Positions 13,301 through 23,157 of a stretch of DNA of 64,000 nucleotides are shown piece after piece. Below the pieces are notes generated by a model. That model was not told the DNA's origin. It saw only the letters and a program-made list of their open reading frames with translations, and made no database searches. Numbering within the stretch: position 1 is the stretch's first letter; the number at the start of each line of letters is the position of its first letter. The position numbers and the translations under genes are program-made. The DNA comes from Ooceraea biroi (lineage: Eukaryota; Arthropoda; Insecta; Hymenoptera; Formicidae): assembly GCF_003672135.1 (NCBI RefSeq), contig NC_039506.1, forward strand, positions 14,322,001-14,386,000, written 5' to 3'.

Positions 13301-13677
13301 GAAATGGCGCGGGGGTGAAAAAAAGGAAAAAAAATCTAAAGTGCACTCGAACGTTTTACGATTCGACAGTCTTGACTCTGTCGCGCTCGCGTTTTCCCTT
13401 TACTGCCCAGAAAATTACCTCACGTGACGGGTTTTCGCAATACTCGCTACCCTATACACACTGCCACCGAATTGTAACGAAACGGCAGCAAGGAATTTAA
13501 CGATTTATCGATATCAATCGATACTTTTACACAATAATGACAATTTGTAGGAAAAGGGAACTATTCAGATCATAAAATGCTTGGAAATAAAAATAGTACA
13601 TTCGCTTTTATGTTAGAATAGTAGAAGTTCAGTTCAGCACTTTATGATCGGCAATCCGAAGGATCCACGCTTCACGC

Positions 13678-13682
13678 TACCC
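13678..13682. repeat. Left target-site duplication (TACCC) of the Transib element
   Basis: TACCC lies directly before the left heptamer CACAGTG and is repeated exactly after the right end at 17377-17381. Five-base, GC-rich duplications are the hallmark of Transib insertion and also of RAG-mediated transposition. Confidence 0.93.
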
Positions 13683-13721
13683 CACAGTGGGCCAGGAGAC
13701 CAGGAAAAGTGGCCAAAAGTC
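13683..13721 (+). repeat. Transib left terminal inverted repeat, 23-RSS-like
   Basis: The heptamer CACAGTG (13683-13689) is identical to the consensus V(D)J recombination signal heptamer. After a 23-base spacer comes CCAAAAGTC (13713-13721), which matches the RSS nonamer ACAAAAACC at 6 of 9 positions. These are the expected binding and cleavage sites of the transposase. Confidence 0.88.
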
Positions 13722-14504
13722 AGTTCCAGAGATGAGGTCAGGCAAATGTCCTGTCATAATTTTGATAGTCTAAAGTAGTTATTTTGAAAATTTCATCCGA
13801 TTTGATCAGCTGCTTTTCATTTGACAACAACTTAAACTTTCAAAATCATATATGTAATCGAAGATTTTACTTTCCAAATATTTCATTGGTACTACTGTAT
13901 TTCAGCGAATAAAAAATATTTTATTATTACTCATCCACCATTATATATAGACAAATCATTATACTGTAGCACAAAGTAAATAGTGCAAAAATTAAAAAAT
14001 GGTGTAACTTTATACTTATATATTACTGAATTTCGATAGTTTGCTTATACTTTCGAATCGTTGCTCCCCTAGGCTCCGCTAGTTATCGTCATTAATCAGG
14101 TAGCATTTAATTCCTTGGAGTATGTACTTTAAGAATATGGCGCCCACTTTTGCCCGTTTTTGCATAATTTGAAGAATTTTATAATAATTCGAAACTGTAC
14201 GCGCATGCAAGATGTAAAGAATCGGTTTGTGAGAAGTGAGTACCATAACCAATATCAATGTTAAAATATAATTTAATTGAAAATTGATGAATATGTAATA
14301 TATTTTATAGATCAACGTTATAATATTTTTCGTAAATATATTCTGCAATAGCCAGAAAAATGGATTTATTAAGCATTATCATATCTGTATTACAATCATC
14401 GCAGTCTTCTCTAAAAGAGGGCAATAGATTTATGTACACGTACACATTTATTAAGTGTTCGCATAATACAATGCATTTCCGTCGTCTCATGCCAACAAGA
14501 GTAT

Positions 14505-14612
14505 TAATAAATATGTATTATGTTTTATTAAAAATGTTCCAACAGTTGTCCTCAATCGAACCAGATCATCAGGTCTCACATACTTAATATTCTTTTTCGC
14601 CGAAATGTATTA
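14505..14612 (-). repeat. Inverted, decayed copy of the transposase N-terminal coding segment
   Basis: Read on the minus strand, this segment matches 14866-14985 on the plus strand (for example GTGAGACCTGATGAT at 14579-14565 against 14905-14919, then CGATTG and CTGTTGGAACA). Both encode the same peptide core: KKNI, VRPDDL, RL and VGT in order. The inverted copy has a small deletion and a stop upstream, so it is not a gene. The two copies are about 250 bases apart and could pair in a transcript. Confidence 0.82.
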
Positions 14613-14796
14613 GCTATATATTACGATTCGGCAATTATCGAATCGGCCGCAAGGTATTTATGTGAGGACTCTGAAATCGTAAGTAAAATAACACCAAATA
14701 TATCATATATACTATACGTTTGATTAACGAATAAACAAGTTGTTTCAAAATTTTAAGATTTTGAGTTAACTTGAGATATAAAGATCATTTGTAAAG

Positions 14797-14991
14797 ATGT
14801 CCACATTCACCAAAAATGAAATTCTACAACAAATTTCAAATTCCCGTCAAATAGATTTGGGTGTACAATACATTTTGGCGAAAAAGAATATTAATATTAA
14901 GGAGGTGAGACCTGATGATTTGGCTCGATTGAAGAAAGCTGTTGGAACACTTTTAGCAAAACGTAATATTAAATATAAAGCCGCTAATTGA
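14797..14991 (+). CDS. Transib transposase N-terminal segment, ends at TGA directly before the main ORF
   Basis: A 64-codon frame starts at ATG 14797 and ends at TGA 14989-14991. The next codon in the same frame is the ATG of the 643-codon transposase ORF. The simplest reading is one gene of about 708 codons with a single nonsense change. Alternatives are a leader ORF followed by reinitiation at the adjacent ATG, or readthrough. Lys-rich helical content (KKAVGTLLAKRNIKYK) suggests a DNA-contacting or dimerisation segment, but I do not recognise a named domain. An inverted decayed copy at 14505-14612 has the same peptide core, which argues that this segment once was coding. Confidence 0.65.
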   Translation: MSTFTKNEILQQISNSRQIDLGVQYILAKKNINIKEVRPDDLARLKKAVGTLLAKRNIKYKAAN

Positions 14992-16923
14992 ATGAAAGAG
15001 AGATTCGAGCAACAAAATAGCGAGTGGTTAAATTCCGAGTTTCATATTCCCATTATTAATACTGACATAAATGTTAAGGCACCTTCTGAAACGCGCATTG
15101 GTTGTCCTTCTGTGGAATTTAACCAGAAATCTAAACGATCGCAACGACGAGAAGTTGCTGAGATTAGTGCCCAATGCAAACATAATCCTCTGCGAATTAT
15201 AATGGCAGGTCGCTATGCAGCAAGGCAATGTGGGCAGAAAGACTTATATATAATTCTACGTAATCTTTTGAAAAGTTTTGAACATCCAAAAAATAATGTA
15301 AAATTGCTAGATTTACCAGCATCTGTAATTGTTAAGAAGACTCCTGAAGAAGGCTTGGCGTTTATTTTAGACAATTGTCTTTCTAAAAGTGTGTATGCGA
15401 ATATACGCCTAGCATCAAAATCTTCCGGAACTGATATTTGGCCATCATATAATAATGTTAGGGATATTAAAGCACAATGTAGGCCATCAAAGGAAGCAAT
15501 TACAATTTGTGAAAATGTAGCTGAAGTTTCTGTTCAGGCACTCTTAAATCATACTGTCAAACGAATTGTTGACTTACAAACAGAATTAATACTTGCAACT
15601 TTGCAAAAAAGTGATTGTACGGAAATTGAGGCCGTCTTTATTTGCTCCTGGGGATTTGACGGAAGTACCGGTCATTCCATGTATCAACAACGATACCAAG
15701 ATGCAGAAGATGCAAACGATGAAAGTTTGTTTGCAACCACTTTGATCCCACTGCAACTATCAACATCTACTGGTCTTATATTATGGAATAACCGAACGCC
15801 ACAGTCTGCCAGATATTGTCGTCCGATCAAGCTCCAGTTCGTTAAAGAATCACGCGATGTAATTGTGGCGCAAAAGTTTTGTATTGAACAGCAAATAGCA
15901 AAATTGCAAGTATTCGAGATTATGCTACAAAATTTTAGTATAAAAATACATTTTTCTCTATTTTTAACTTTAATCGATGGCAAAGTCTTAAACACTCTCA
16001 CGGATACGAAATCGATGCAGACTTGCCCCATTTGTCACGCAACTCCTAAGCAATTCAACGATCTTTCGAACAAAATGAACGGATTATTTCTACCTGATCC
16101 CAATTCATTGCAGTATGGAATTAGCCCGTTACATGCATGGATTAGATTTTTCGAATGTTGTCTGCATATATCGTATAGAGTTACAATAAAAAAATGGCAA
16201 ATAAGATCTGATGAAGACAAACTTGAATTTACTAAAAGAAAAAAACATGTTCAAGATCTTCTCTGGAAAAAGCTGAGTTTGAAAGTAGATGTACCCATGT
16301 CAGGCGGAAGTGGAACCAGTAATAATGGGAATGTAGCTCGTCGAGCTTTCGAAGACGCTGATCTTTTTGCTCACTGTCTCGGATTAGATAGTGAACTTAT
16401 TCGGAAGTTTAAGATTATTTTGATTGCCCTATCTTGTCATCTGCCACTCGATCCGATCCGTTTTGACGACTTATGTAGTTCTACTTCTGAGCTATATGTT
16501 GCTTCTTATGCTTGGTACCCGATGCCATCTACTGTCCACAAAATTTTGATTTATGGGGCTCAAATCATTTCTACAAGCATATTACCCGTAGAAATACTTG
16601 GTGAAGAAGCATCAGAAGCCAGGAATAAGAATTGTAAAAGATATAGAGAGTGTCATAGTAGGAAGCACAGTCGTCTGGCAAATATGGAAGATATGTTCTA
16701 CAGAGTAATGGATACGTCAGATCCAATTATATCAAATATCAGCCTTAATAATCGTCTTAATAAGCAAAAACGATTACCTTTTTCGCAAGATGTAATACGT
16801 CTGTTTCTAATACCTAAAATAGACGAAACTATCCATCCTGATAGTGAAGAATTAGAAGATTGCACTGGTTTTAATGAAATTATTTCCGTCTTAGACGAAG
16901 CGGTATTATCTACAGAAGAATAG
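14992..16923 (+). CDS. RAG1-core-like Transib transposase, 643 codons
   Basis: Expected to cut at the element's heptamer-bordered ends through a hairpin intermediate and to reinsert the element with a 5-bp duplication. Landmarks, aligned by eye to RAG1: GFDGSTGHS with D223 at the place of RAG1 D600; PQSARYCRPIKLQF (270-283); a Cys pair TCPIC (C345, C348) matching the zinc-binding CTLC of RAG1; LHAWIRFFE (380-388) in the region of RAG1 D708; GTSNNGNVARRAF (441-453); VHK with H516 matching RAG1 H937; and EEASEARNKNCKRYRE (538-553) holding the third catalytic Glu (E539 against RAG1 E962). Two oddities: the second zinc His is Tyr521, and no Asp sits at the D708 position. The core reads through with no stop. 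The start may be 14797 rather than 14992. Confidence 0.88.
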   Translation: MKERFEQQNSEWLNSEFHIPIINTDINVKAPSETRIGCPSVEFNQKSKRSQRREVAEISAQCKHNPLRIIMAGRYAARQCGQKDLYIILRNLLKSFEHPKNNVKLLDLPASVIVKKTPEEGLAFILDNCLSKSVYANIRLASKSSGTDIWPSYNNVRDIKAQCRPSKEAITICENVAEVSVQALLNHTVKRIVDLQTELILATLQKSDCTEIEAVFICSWGFDGSTGHSMYQQRYQDAEDANDESLFATTLIPLQLSTSTGLILWNNRTPQSARYCRPIKLQFVKESRDVIVAQKFCIEQQIAKLQVFEIMLQNFSIKIHFSLFLTLIDGKVLNTLTDTKSMQTCPICHATPKQFNDLSNKMNGLFLPDPNSLQYGISPLHAWIRFFECCLHISYRVTIKKWQIRSDEDKLEFTKRKKHVQDLLWKKLSLKVDVPMSGGSGTSNNGNVARRAFEDADLFAHCLGLDSELIRKFKIILIALSCHLPLDPIRFDDLCSSTSELYVASYAWYPMPSTVHKILIYGAQIISTSILPVEILGEEASEARNKNCKRYRECHSRKHSRLANMEDMFYRVMDTSDPIISNISLNNRLNKQKRLPFSQDVIRLFLIPKIDETIHPDSEELEDCTGFNEIISVLDEAVLSTEE

Positions 16924-17079
16924 TTTATGCACCCCGAATAGTGAGAGGCGATTACAAAAAGTATCTTAAAAAATCCACTGCAAACTTTCGCAGACACTGG
17001 ATATTTTTTTAAAACTAATTGCAGGCGTTCTATTCGGCAAGTGTGACTTTACGATTTCCTGAAAATCAATTTCTATACA

Positions 17080-17320
17080 AAACGACTAATTTTTATAAAG
17101 TTCAGTCGCCATGTTAGATCCCCCATTTTGAATTTTGAATTTTTGACATCATATTCGTTATTAGCGACCTCAAAAACCCCCATATATCCAGTTTCATTAA
17201 AACTGACCAATTTTTATTAATTTCAGTCGCCATATCGGATCCGCCATTTTGAATTTTTAAATTTAGGCATCATATTCGTTATTAGTGACCACAAAAACCC
17301 CTATATCTCAAGCTTTATAA
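17080..17320 (+). repeat. Two 121-bp subterminal direct repeats inside the Transib 3' end
   Basis: The unit containing CAGTCGCCAT, GGATC or AGATC, CCATTTTGAATTTT, CATCATATTCGTTATTAG and CAAAAACCCC occurs at 17103 and again at 17224. Subterminal repeats of this kind often bind transposase. The second copy ends just inside the right terminal repeat. Confidence 0.85.
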
Positions 17321-17337
17321 AAATCCGACAAAACCTT

Positions 17338-17376
17338 GAATTTTGGCCACTTTTCTTGGTCTCCTGGCCCACTGTG
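17338..17376 (-). repeat. Transib right terminal inverted repeat, 23-RSS-like
   Basis: Read inwards on the minus strand: heptamer CACAGTG (17376-17370), 23-base spacer, then CCAAAATTC (17346-17338), 6 of 9 to the RSS nonamer. It differs from the left end by one base in the first 36. Confidence 0.88.
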
Positions 17377-17381
17377 TACCC
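17377..17381. repeat. Right target-site duplication (TACCC) of the Transib element
   Basis: Exact copy of 13678-13682, directly after the right heptamer. Confidence 0.93.
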
Positions 17382-20300
17382 CCTTAAAAAGTGCGCAACT
17401 CCTCTCATGGAATAACGCGAACGCGCGAGAGAAACTTTCACTGTAAATGTTCCTCGTCGAGCGTTGTTATTCTGCTCGATGTCTTCGAGAGATTATAGTG
17501 CGGGTCAGACACTCGCCCTTCATACTCGCGGAGTCCGAGCAGCTGTTCTTGTTCTTAAAAAAATACATTCTTGTTCTTGAAAAAATAATCAACTTTGTCT
17601 CGTTACCGCACATCGAACCCACAGTATTTTCAAGATTAGTTGTATGACAACTAATATTAATTAGTCACCAAATCGAACGAGCAAGATACGTAGAAATGTT
17701 CCCGTAGTAAATCACGTCTGTGACGGGCAGCGCGGTGGCACGATAGTCACATATTCCTTTACTTTAAGCTTCTACCTGAGGACAAAAGTCTGGCCTCGCG
17801 ATCATAACGGATAAGAGAGATAAAGAGAGACAAAGGGAGAAAGAGAGAAAGAAAGGACGAGAAAACGAGCGGGACGAACTGTGAGTTTTATGAATATATC
17901 ATGAGGTCGAGGTATCTCCCGGATCGTGCACGTAGCTCGTCGTCCGAAATCTGCATACGGCCTCCCGGCGCAGCATCGAGGCATTGAAGGATGACTGCCG
18001 GCAGTCCGGACAAGAAAAGAGAGAAAGAGACGGAGAGCTCGTCGCTGCAACGTATTCCCGTTAGAGGAAATTGAAAAGTCCCGACCGAAATTGCACGCCT
18101 GAATTGCACGCCCGAATTGCGCATGTACATACCTACGGACCTACATACGCGAGAAAAACGCGCGACGCGAATCAACGGTCCATAAATCTGCGCGGATCGT
18201 AATCGATCTCTGATCCGGAACCAGCGCGTGATCGACCTGATTTGGTTCGTTATCGCGATCGTCATTCTCGGATGAGTTTCATCGCCGCCACAACAACGGC
18301 AACCGCCGGTTCTTGGACCACCGAGAACCATCGGGTGCGAAGCGAATGCAAATGGCACCAAGTTTGCCGTGCAAGTGTGTTTCGCGGCCGCGATGTTTGT
18401 CGACTTCGGCTCCATATCGAATATTCGATACCTCGAGGGAACACGTTAGGTGCCGTTCGATCAAATACTCCCGTTGTTCGAAAGTTACACTTATTGATCA
18501 GCAATTTCGAAGGCTTTCGGCGTTTAACACCGACAAACCGCCGCGCCGGTAACATGGGGTCGCTTCGAACGAGCGTTCGTTATTTCATTAAAGAGACGAG
18601 TTTTTAACGAGTACGCGGATTTTCTCAATTTTCGAGCATAGAGCCGCGCGGAATTCACTGCGCCTGAAATTCCGCAGCGTGCCTAATGTCGAAACTACCG
18701 ATGTTATCCTACAAGTTCCCTCGACTGGCTCTCCTGTTGAGATAAAATTGATAAATTTTGTATCTTTGTAGCGCACGAGTACCCAAATGCTAAAAATAAT
18801 ACTTTATTATTATTTCATATTAATAAAATGTCATATTTAGATTTTTGAGAATAAATAATACTCGATGTGCATGAGAGACATGTTTAAATGTATATCTTGA
18901 ATACATACATACGGAAATACTTAATTTATTTCGCGAATTCTCGTAAACTCATTCATAAATTTATAGGCCGTCAAATGTAACAGTCTCAATTATCCGGATT
19001 AATATTAATTATCAGTTTTTGTGATATTCACGTGCGTGCTCACGTTTCGCGGCTGCGACAGCATTCACACGGCATTATTCACAACGTTTTGCATTCAAAC
19101 ACCTCACGTCGTGTCACGTGCTCCCATGATCACGTGTGATCGTAATTTATGAAGCAGTACAAGCATCGAAAATGCATTCGAAAAGTGGTCCGATTAGTGA
19201 CGGCCGTTTAATCGCACTTCTCCGCGCGCAATATTGCGCACAAACAAACGAATATACCAGCAGTGCTCAAACCGGCATGTAAAATTAAATCTTCGTCCAT
19301 ACGGCTCTAAAGGACCAACTGCCGATTCGCGATTAATATTGATGAATCCGCATTATTTGCAATTCCACCACATTAGAGTATTTTACGCGTCAAAGGCGCC
19401 AGATTAAAATTTCACATTATCGCGCGATCGCGTACTAATTAAACAACATATATATCGCGCTACCAAGCAATAACGATAATAATTGGCTCGACTGTAAGCC
19501 GATTACCGCGATATACACGCGAACGCCTGCTCACTCGGCCGCTCTTGCGTTCCTTTTATTACGATACCAAAAAATTATGTGGTCGTCCAAATGGGGATAT
19601 TAAAGAGCGCACCCATCCAACCTCCTCCCCATTAACGGCTCACTCCACCAACCTCCACCGCTGCGTAAAAGTATTAAGCTTTTTTACATTAATGGAATTA
19701 TTCTATAAGGAACATCTCCTCTCTTCCCGCATTTTCATAAGCTAATGAAAATTAACCCCACGGGTGTTGCAAGAACGACTTGATATTCCGACAACCAAGA
19801 ACACGGCGAGATTAAAAATCATTGCGCGTTTCGACGACGCGCGCCTGTTCTTTGCGATTCGTGGTCGGCAGATTATCAGTCGCGTGAGATGCGAGACAAT
19901 CCAGATTTGCCAGACACGTAAGGGGATGAACGCCTTTTATATCGATAAACCGAGGAACGCTGTTGCGCCGTCGCACGATATATGGGACATCAAAAGCGTC
20001 AGCGGACGGTTTTGCAGATAGCCCAGGCCGGAGCGCCTTATCCGCGTGTAAGTACCGCGTTATCGTTATTGCGTGATACCTCGAGGATCAGAGTCATGCA
20101 GTGCGTGAAATTAATGCATTAATTCGCAGCCTGTAACGTCCAGCAACGCGGCAAACGACGAAGCGTTCGGAGAGTCGAAAGTGATTTCTTCTTAAAGCGG
20201 CACTGATTTAATTATTCGCGTACCGAGCATGTGTACGTTTGTGCAGCGATTCTACTCATCAATCAGTACCAATTTTCCACGATTATATCTCCTCAACATA

Positions 20301-21372
20301 TTGCTTCCTGCAAATAAGGGGAGACACAAAGGGGCTATGAACACGATCCACGGCGACGACTCGCACCCTTGCGTGATCTCGTCGAAGGGTGCGAACAACT
20401 CGTATGGAAGGGAATGTCACGGTCATCAGGGCTCGAAACGAATCGAGGCAGTATAGCGCGAAATAATGGAAAATAACCGCAGTGATAAGCTTTATCTTAC
20501 GCTCCTTGATCTTTTCTTAATGCGCCGCGCGCGTGCACTTTTGTATTTATTTCTAAGCAACGCAAAGTTCAACTTAAAATCAGATTCGCGTATCGTTTAC
20601 GTTGTGACAGAGTAAGTTTATTCCCCCAACGTCAACGTGATCCGGCTCGTCGGAAGCTTATATAACGATAGGAAAATTTTAAATATTTTATGTTATATTT
20701 TTCATGGATATTATTGAAATGATCAGAGCTATTGATATTGTTAGAATTATTAGAAATTATCATTACCTACTGAAGCTATTGCATGAATTTTGAAATTATT
20801 ATATTATATTATTGGATTGTTGCGTATATATTGAATTGTTGTATGTATTGAATTATTATTGAATTATTATATTATTGAATTGTTGCACTGTAAAATTCGG
20901 ATCGCTTATATTTCGGACGACCGGGAGGTTCTCTCAATTCTGGTCACTGAATTGTGGGCGAAGGAGGCGTGATGAGAGCGACCGATGTGGACGGGAGCGA
21001 GAGGAGAACAGCGAAGTGCGTTCCCATCCGGCCATAGGGCGGACGAGGATAGACAGCGATCAGAGGCGTATGTCCAATGTATGGAATATCGATTGATATC
21101 GATTCATCGTTACGCGAAGAATGCATGCGTAGATGATCGACGGCATCGTACCCGGTCCATGCTCGAGGGAGCGGAATCACCGTGTGGCACTCTTTGAATG
21201 GCGGTGCTATAGTGAAGCAGAATCCTAGAGTCAGCTCCCGAGGAGTCGGATCGCCGCTTGAGAGAATTCTCTAAATTTCTCTGCCGTGAACGGCATGCAG
21301 CGGAGACTGCAGAAATTTAACACAAGACTGACAGAGTGAGAGACCTCCCGTCGTCAATTGTGAGTAAAACTT
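17382..21372. other. Unique non-coding DNA
   Basis: No gene recognised. GC-rich with AT-rich patches; 20800-20885 is a degenerate TTATTGAATTGTTG simple repeat. Overlapping open frames at 17888-18607 run on both strands with no family motif and are best read as chance. Confidence 0.6.
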
Positions 21373-21816
21373 CACCCCAAAAAAATGTTCTAGTCTTAAA
21401 CTGGGAATTCCTCTAAGGATTTCCTCTAAGCAAAACATCTTACATATTAATGGTATATTCTTTTAGATATACGTATTCATCTATAAAAGAGTGGATACGT
21501 GAACTATACTCAATAGTAAATTCCTCTATCAGAAATATCACTATGTAATTTGAATAGCCTCTTGAAATAAGAGGATATGCAAGATATTCGCGGTACGCGC
21601 GCTTGTTAGAAGAAGATTGTCATTTAAGTATTAGTTTTGTGACAATCGACTGCACGATGCGCAGAAGTGACTGCGAACCATCATTCCGAAGGGGACAGTC
21701 GTCAGGTGCACAACGATTGTCCCGAGTTTTTTTTTCAATTTGTTATTTCGTATTTCACTCACTTTTGCAATTGGCCATATCGAACCTGAAAGGGATCGGG
21801 TGTCATTAAACACTAA

Positions 21817-21882
21817 GGGCCGGTTTTTCAATCATGGTTTAAACTTAGATCTAAGTTTAAACCATGATTGAAAAACCGGCCC
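21817..21882. mobile_element. Hairpin MITE, perfect palindrome, TAA duplication (PIF/Harbinger-like)
   Basis: Termini GGGCCGGTTTTTCAATCATG and its exact complement meet at AGATCT (21847-21852). The flanking TAA is present on both sides (21814-21816 and 21883-21885). A three-base TAA/TTA duplication is typical of PIF/Harbinger MITEs. The arms are identical. Confidence 0.78.
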
Positions 21883-22118
21883 TAAGAAGAAGAAGACTGC
21901 GAACGGCGCGAAGCGCTGAGCGCACACATACGCAGTTCTTGCTTGGTGTGTCATGCTTCACTATCGTGAGTCGTGATCTGCGGTTGCCGTCTGGCACACA
22001 GTGTGCGTATAGTGAGTGTAGCGTGTGCACTGAATTTCAGTTTGTGTTCTTTCGTGCAGTGATATTATGAACGAAGTTCAGAAATTTTTAAGGTTAAAAG
22101 TAGAAAATATTCGTTTAA

Positions 22119-22256
22119 GGCTCAATTCCACCAACGTCGCTTAATTTTAACCGTAGTTTAGCTCACTCTTTGTCTCTTTCTAAGGCAGGTAGTTAGAAAG
22201 AGACGAAGAGTGAGTAAACTACGGTTAAAATTAAGCGACGTTGGTGGAATCGGGCA
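22119..22256. mobile_element. 138-bp hairpin MITE with TTAA/TAA flanks
   Basis: Inverted arms of about 62 bases: ATTCCACCAACGTCGCTTAA on the left and its complement on the right, with further pairing through AACCGTAGTTTA and CACTCTTTGTCTCTTTCTAA. TTAA lies directly outside both ends (22115-22118 and 22257-22260), so TTAA or TAA was duplicated. Confidence 0.75.
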
Positions 22257-22475
22257 TTAAGGTATCGTCATAAATGCTATAAATAAAAATATTATTAGAT
22301 TTACTAGAAGAGGAGATTCCTCTATAGCATTAAGAGGATTGTAATCTTAATTTCAGGATCTCATAGTTATAGGATATTCCTCTAGATTTCAGGGTATCAT
22401 CTTGTGACCATATAGCAGAGGAAAATCCTCTATAATCAAAATGGAACTATTAAAGAATAGAATTTTTTTTGGGTG

Positions 22476-22894
22476 TTATACTATTCTGCCTTAAACAAAT
22501 TCTGTGAGTAAACATATCCGAATTATAGTATTTGAAATATAACGGTTTTTTTATTTAATTATATCTTGTCGATGTTACAACAGTCGGTGTCATAAAAAAG
22601 GGTCCTCCCAAATATCCACCTCTGAGATCTATCAAGTTAATTTTACTAATTTTGGAAAATTAGTTGGCGCCCAGTTACTACAATGTTTTTAATAAATTAG
22701 CAACCTGACAGCCACGGATCCGGCCGCGTCAGGTGAAGCCGAGTAATAAAATATTCCGGTTGCAACGTAACGTACTCTTGTAAATATAAGATCAAACATC
22801 GTAAAATTAAATTAATATTTTCAACGTAATAAGAAAGCTGTAGTTTTATAAAATTAAAAACAGAAGAATTATCTTGGATATATGTATATGCGAA
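22476..22894. other. AT-rich non-coding spacer between two elements
   Basis: No gene, terminal repeat or motif recognised. Confidence 0.55.
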
Positions 22895-23157
22895 CACTGA
22901 GAAAAAAATGTAATTGATCTTACGAAATGTTTTGTCACGGGCTGCTAACAAAATATATACTTATTTCAACAAGTTATATATTAAAACAAATATGTAGTTC
23001 TTGGATTATGGATATGGATGTGTAATCACACATATGAGAATTATAATCCAACAATTATATATTTGATTCAATATATAACTTGTTGAAATAAGTATATATT
23101 TTGTTGGCAGCCCGTGACAAAACATTTCGTAAGATCAATTACATTTTTTTCTCAGTG
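22895..23157. mobile_element. 263-bp foldback MITE with CACTG termini
   Basis: The left end CACTGAGAAAAAAATGTAAT and its complement at 23138-23157 begin arms of about 115 bases with few mismatches (ATCTTACGAAATGTTTTGTC, then AAATATATACTTATTTCAAC). CACTG termini suggest the CMC (CACTA/Chapaev) group, but I see no clear target duplication. Confidence 0.7.

Larger units (their letters stand above)
4251..13677. other. Unique non-coding DNA, no gene recognised
   Basis: CpG-rich sequence with scattered AT-rich patches. Open frames here are short, overlap on both strands and are low in complexity or strongly basic, as expected of GC-rich DNA by chance. I found no protein motif, tRNA or transposon termini. 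GC-rich blocks near 5100-5900 and 11280-11760 could be promoter or CpG-island-like sequence of a gene outside the window, but nothing proves it. Confidence 0.6.
13683..17376 (+). mobile_element. Transib-class (RAG1-related) DNA transposon, complete, 3694 bp
   Basis: Both ends are visible: the left starts CACAGTGGGCCAGGAGACCA, and the right end is its reverse complement with one mismatch over about 36 bases. The flanks carry an exact 5-bp duplication. The interior holds a RAG1-core-like transposase at 14992-16923, with a short upstream in-frame ORF at 14797. The 5' kilobase (13722-14796) has no other clear gene but contains an inverted, decayed copy of the transposase N-terminus. The 3' side has two 121-bp subterminal repeats. 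The element is much more AT-rich than its flanks. The nearly intact transposase and the exact target duplication point to a fairly recent insertion. Confidence 0.93.
21373..22475. mobile_element. Non-autonomous AT-rich DNA element with subterminal CCTCTA repeats, host of two nested MITEs
   Basis: The left end CACCCCAAAAAAATGTTCTA and the reverse complement of the right end (CACCCAAAAAAAATTCTATT) are similar inverted termini. Between them ATTCCTCTA / TAGAGGAAT motifs recur in both orientations near 21410, 21520, 21555, 22310, 22376 and 22425. The middle (21890-22090) is GC-rich and contains an ATG at 22067 with a short open frame (MNEVQKFLR), then GTTAAA, as a 5' exon and donor might look. I cannot find a clear target duplication, and the superfamily is unknown. 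Confidence 0.5.
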
